Source: Pseudomonadota bacterium (lineage in GTDB: Bacteria; Pseudomonadota; Alphaproteobacteria; UBA9655). Taken from it: DNA of 9,419 bases. The notes under the pieces were generated by a model. The model saw only the letters and a program-made list of their open reading frames with translations, did not search any database and was not told where the DNA came from. A program made the position numbers and the translations under genes. This document shows positions 6,152 through 9,419 of the stretch, piece after piece (position 1 is the first letter of the stretch; every line of letters starts with the position of its first letter). The stretch lies in NCBI GenBank assembly GCA_021809225.1, contig JAKBAL010000046.1, positions 1 to 9,419 of the forward strand, given 5' to 3'.

Positions 6152-6239
6152 TTCTTTCTTCTTAAAAAGTTGTTCCAAAGTTAACTCTGAATAACTCTTG
6201 TTTATCAACATGTTTATCATAGATGTATGCCTTGGCAAA
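6008..6239 (-). repeat. Duplicated unit, bamA-proximal copy
   Basis: This is the counterpart of 5511-5754. It comprises the true end of bamA (6162-6239), the ten-base spacer and the 5' half of the degenerate skp copy. The spacing from stop codon to ATG is exactly ten bases in both copies. Confidence 0.75.
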
Positions 6240-8459
6240 AGTACAACCAATGGGACCAAAGGGAGAGACCCAAACAATGCCTGCGCCAGCGCTCGACCGG
6301 AACTTCATATTATTACTGCCTATAATATACGGTGGACGTGACTTGTTACTAGAATACCATACGCTACCAATGTCGTTGAAAATAAAACCTTTAATTCCCA
6401 GCTCAGGAGGCACGGGTAAGGGGACGGAAAGCTCTAGGGTCCCTTTGTAGAAGTAGAGACCGCCTAAGGCGTCTTTTGTATGGAGATCGCGAGGACCAAT
6501 ACCTGCATCCGCAAAGCCACGGAAGCTATCTCCACCTAATTCAAATCGATCCACAACGCGTGTCTTCCTACCTCCAAAGCCGGCCATTGCTCCAGCCGAA
6601 GCCTTTGTGGATATGACCCATTTATTATCGTCGTCAAGAGGAGCATAATGACCTGTGCGGACTGTGTTTTTAAAATAGTTTACATTTCCTCCAAGGCCCG
6701 CTAATTCATTTGAAAGCCCTGCATAATAGCCTTGTGTAGGATTAACGCTACTGTTCCTTCTATCGTAAAATAGATTCTGTCCTATTAAAGACACAATCCA
6801 TGTTCCTCTCTGTGCTTTCAAAAAAGGGGAGGCTTTTTTTCTTATATCATCGATCAAGTCTCTGCGAATTGTGTAATTCCAAGCTTGTCCTAAATATTCT
6901 GTCAAATCATACCCTAAAGAAAGCGTTCCTCCTGTTTTAATCTGACGATAACCTATCTGATCTTGATTTCTTGTGGAATATTTACGTGAAGAGTGAAAGA
7001 CATCTACCCCTGCCTGCAGTGGTTTTCCAAGAAAATAAGGGTTTGTAAATCCTGTACGGAAATCCATAGCGCGCTTAGAGACCATCGCACTCCCATAAAG
7101 ATCATACCCTTTGCCCATTAGATTTCGCTCGTTCATTGTAACGCTTCCCAAAGGACCATCTGTTGTTGAAAATCCTGCAGAAAATTGCATAGACCCTGTG
7201 GGCTTATCTTCTACTTCGACTTTCAAGTCAATTTTATCAGAAGCGGCTGTTTCTTCTCGTTTAATATCAACTTTCTTGAAGTAATCTAAATTTTGAATCC
7301 GCTGTTCTGATCGCTTTATTTTTACGCTATTATAGGGATCCCCTTCGGCGAGTCGAATTTCCCGACGAATAACGTCATCATCCGTTCTGTCGTTGCCAAT
7401 AATATCGATTCGATTGATGTAGACGTGACGACCTTCTTTAACCACAAAATCAACATCAATCGTTAATGTTTCTGGATTTCGCTTAAGTTTAGGCTCGATT
7501 TCCACAAAGGCGAAGCCTTTCTCACCGATGGCCATATTCAGTCTATCAACGATTCTTTCGATCTCTTTGCTGTCAAACCATTCCCCTTTTTCCAAGGCAA
7601 TCAGTTCGTTCAAATTTTCTACTTTTAATTTCGGTAAATTAACCGTTAATTTTACGTTACCAACACGATATCGTTGACCTTCATCAACAGTATAGGTGAT
7701 ATAAAATTCTTGCTGATCAGGATCAAGCTCTGCCACAACCGAATCTACTTTAAAATCAGCATACCCGTGTTCGTGATAAAACCTACGCAAAAGCTCCTTA
7801 TCGTAAGCAAGTCGATCGGGATCATACGTATCATCAGAACTGAAGAAACGATACCAACGAGACTCCTTCGTTAAAACAACAGAATCAAGCCGTGATGCAC
7901 TAAAATGATTATTACCAACAAAAATAATCTTATTAATAGAGGTTAGGTTTCCCTCACTAATCTCGAAAATAAGGTCAACTCGGTTTTGCTCACGCTCTAC
8001 AATTTTTGGCTCAATCTTGGCTCCATATCGACCACTAAGTCGGTACATATCACGAATTTTTTGGGCACACTCTTGAACCTTTGCAGGTGTATAAACCTCC
8101 TTAGGTCTTAATCCTATTTCAGATTGCAAGACTTCGTCTTTAAGGCGGCTGTTGCCTTCAAAGGCAATGCGGTTGATAATTTTATTTTCAACAACCTTGA
8201 TAAGTAAACGATTTTCTTGGGGTTCGATCACAACATCAGCAAAAAGACCTGTCGCAAAAAGATTTTTTAGAATTTCTTCAACTTTTTCTTCACTTACGAC
8301 TTCGCCAGGTTTCACATCGATGTAACTCATGATAGTAGGCGTTTCAACCCGTCGGTTTCCTTCAACGTCGATTGAACGAATACTTGCTTGCGCCAACGCA
8401 AAAGTCGCAAGTAAGCTTGATCCCAAAGCAGTTGATAGAAAAAGAGAACGCTTTACCAC
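6162..8459 (-). CDS. bamA: Outer-membrane protein assembly factor BamA
   Basis: BamA (Omp85 family) is the core of the Bam complex, which folds and inserts beta-barrel proteins, including LptD, into the outer membrane. The 765-residue product has a signal peptide (hydrophobic 6-23, likely cut after ALAQA at 25), five POTRA domains (about 26-91, 92-172, 173-264, 265-345, 346-420) and a 16-strand barrel (about 421-765). The L6-loop motif is FRGF (646-649), within GGDSFRGFADAG, and the protein ends in Phe as part of the beta-signal LFRVNFGTTF. Length is normal for the family. The start is a GTG (8457-8459) with AAGGGG five bases upstream; it lies 12 bases after the rseP stop, so the two are co-transcribed and perhaps coupled. 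Its last 78 bases are duplicated downstream at 5677-5754. Confidence 0.97.
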   Translation of the reverse strand: MVKRSLFLSTALGSSLLATFALAQASIRSIDVEGNRRVETPTIMSYIDVKPGEVVSEEKVEEILKNLFATGLFADVVIEPQENRLLIKVVENKIINRIAFEGNSRLKDEVLQSEIGLRPKEVYTPAKVQECAQKIRDMYRLSGRYGAKIEPKIVEREQNRVDLIFEISEGNLTSINKIIFVGNNHFSASRLDSVVLTKESRWYRFFSSDDTYDPDRLAYDKELLRRFYHEHGYADFKVDSVVAELDPDQQEFYITYTVDEGQRYRVGNVKLTVNLPKLKVENLNELIALEKGEWFDSKEIERIVDRLNMAIGEKGFAFVEIEPKLKRNPETLTIDVDFVVKEGRHVYINRIDIIGNDRTDDDVIRREIRLAEGDPYNSVKIKRSEQRIQNLDYFKKVDIKREETAASDKIDLKVEVEDKPTGSMQFSAGFSTTDGPLGSVTMNERNLMGKGYDLYGSAMVSKRAMDFRTGFTNPYFLGKPLQAGVDVFHSSRKYSTRNQDQIGYRQIKTGGTLSLGYDLTEYLGQAWNYTIRRDLIDDIRKKASPFLKAQRGTWIVSLIGQNLFYDRRNSSVNPTQGYYAGLSNELAGLGGNVNYFKNTVRTGHYAPLDDDNKWVISTKASAGAMAGFGGRKTRVVDRFELGGDSFRGFADAGIGPRDLHTKDALGGLYFYKGTLELSVPLPVPPELGIKGFIFNDIGSVWYSSNKSRPPYIIGSNNMKFRSSAGAGIVWVSPFGPIGCTFAKAYIYDKHVDKQELFRVNFGTTF

Positions 8460-8471
8460 AAAAACCCCTTA

Positions 8472-9419
8472 TTATTTAAAAAAAATATTAGCTATATCAT
8501 TCCAAGTAGCGAAGATCATAAGCCCTATAATCAAACAAAAACCAATGCGGAATCCCCATTCTTGAGCTTTTTCAGAGAGAGGCTTTCCCCTTAATACTTC
8601 AACAAAATAAAACAACAAGTGCCCACCGTCTAACATGGGAACGGGGAAAAGGTTAATGAGCCCCAAGTTAACAGATAAAAGTGCCATAAACCAGACGAGA
8701 GCAACAAAACCCGATTGCGCTATTTCTCCCGACATTTGGGCAATACGCAGAGGTCCTCCCAACCCATCAGCTGACTTAGCACCGATGATGACTTGACCTA
8801 AAGCTTTGATGGTTTGCCAACTTAAGGAAAATGCTTCCTCTGATGCGTACCACCAGGAATTCCACCAATTTCTTTTAATATAACCTGCTTCAGAACCTTT
8901 AATCCCCAAAAGTCCAATTTTATGAACATGGCCAAAACGATCTTTGATTTCAGAAAGAACGGGAGCCATAGAAAGAGTCAGGATGTTTCCTTTCCGATCG
9001 ATAACTACCTGAAGGATATCACCTGGGTGAGACTGCACAATCATGGGGATATCTTCAAACCGATTAATCGACTCGCCATTGATGTTTTTGATACGATCTC
9101 CAACCTGGAGGCCAGCTTTTTCTGCAACGCTATCTGGTTGGAATCCATCAATAATAGGGACTGTATAACGCTGACCAACGGTTGCAAAAAGAATGGAAAA
9201 AAGAAAAATAGCAAAAATGTAGTTAGCTGCAGGGCCTGCAACAGAAACAGCTATACGTTGCCAGACTGTTTTATAAAAGAGAGAGCGAGATCTTGCATAC
9301 TCATCCATTTTTTTCAGAGTTTGATGGTCTGGTGTACTGGCCGCATCCGCGTCCCCGACCATTTTGACATATCCGCCTAAGGGAAACCAACTGACTTTCC
9401 ACCGAGTGCCGGCTTTGTC
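8472..9419 (-). CDS. rseP: RseP/MmpA-type site-2 metalloprotease, N-terminus outside window
   Basis: Inner-membrane zinc protease of the S2P family, which cleaves substrates inside the membrane. In E. coli RseP releases sigma-E by cutting RseA; the Caulobacter homologue is MmpA. The visible part is the C-terminal 315 residues. The frame runs without a stop to the window edge, and the ATG at 9360-9362 is internal, because PLGGYVKM just before it is a standard S2P motif. The HExxH zinc site must lie upstream. Also seen are AGPAANYIFA (61-70, GPxxN motif in a membrane helix), one PDZ domain (about 85-155), and NLFPVPMLDGGH (256-267) with zinc-ligand Asp264. A final membrane helix follows (about 290-304). 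Only one PDZ domain is present; E. coli RseP has two, and a single one is usual in alphaproteobacteria. It precedes bamA by 12 bases. Confidence 0.95.
   Translation of the reverse strand, partial: DKAGTRWKVSWFPLGGYVKMVGDADAASTPDHQTLKKMDEYARSRSLFYKTVWQRIAVSVAGPAANYIFAIFLFSILFATVGQRYTVPIIDGFQPDSVAEKAGLQVGDRIKNINGESINRFEDIPMIVQSHPGDILQVVIDRKGNILTLSMAPVLSEIKDRFGHVHKIGLLGIKGSEAGYIKRNWWNSWWYASEEAFSLSWQTIKALGQVIIGAKSADGLGGPLRIAQMSGEIAQSGFVALVWFMALLSVNLGLINLFPVPMLDGGHLLFYFVEVLRGKPLSEKAQEWGFRIGFCLIIGLMIFATWNDIANIFFK

Noticed and set aside
6152..6277. 42-residue N-terminal extension of the short Skp-like ORF
   Set aside because: It is the bamA 3' end in another frame; the signal peptide begins at the ATG at 6149-6151.
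8922..9380. 152-codon ORF on the plus strand
   Set aside because: It is antisense to rseP, whose PDZ domain and PLGGYVKM motif are unambiguous; the plus-strand product looks like random sequence and has no ribosome-binding site of note.

Overview
The window is a conserved envelope-biogenesis gene cluster from a Gram-negative bacterium, almost certainly an alphaproteobacterium. The order on the minus strand is rseP - bamA - skp/ompH - lpxD - fabZ - lpxA - lpxI - lpxB. The use of LpxI instead of LpxH, an LpxD N-terminus beginning MADPRFY, and an RseP with a single visible PDZ domain all fit that class. The DNA is fairly A/T-rich for the class, which suggests a host-associated lineage such as Holosporales or Rickettsiales relatives. 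That placement is inference; no marker in the window fixes the genus.

Layout from high to low coordinates (direction of transcription). 9419-8472: the C-terminal 315 residues of the RseP-type site-2 protease, cut by the window edge. 8459-6162: complete bamA with a GTG start. 6151-5792: a short, diverged and C-terminally truncated Skp-like gene. 5754-5677: a 26-codon leftover of a second bamA 3' end. 5666-5079: the full-length Skp/OmpH chaperone gene. 5078-4851: a 228-base gap with a GC-rich hairpin and a plausible promoter. 4850-432: the lipid A block lpxD-fabZ-lpxA-lpxI-lpxB, tightly packed with short overlaps. On the plus strand, bases 2-445 hold the 3' part of an unrecognised gene that runs head-on into the end of lpxB and overlaps it by 14 bases.

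The genes form one job: build lipid A and assemble outer-membrane proteins. FabZ supplies 3-hydroxyacyl-ACP precursors; LpxA, LpxD, LpxI and LpxB carry out four steps of the Raetz pathway (LpxC and LpxK are not here). BamA inserts beta-barrel proteins, Skp carries them across the periplasm, and RseP cleaves membrane substrates in the envelope stress response.

I do not see a new defence, mobile or regulatory system. The one notable anomaly is between bamA and lpxD: a tandem duplication of [bamA 3' end + skp], in which the bamA-proximal skp copy has decayed and the distal copy still carries the last 25 codons, stop codon and ribosome-binding site of a diverged bamA ahead of it. Silent third-base differences in that remnant suggest its parent was once a translated bamA-like gene.
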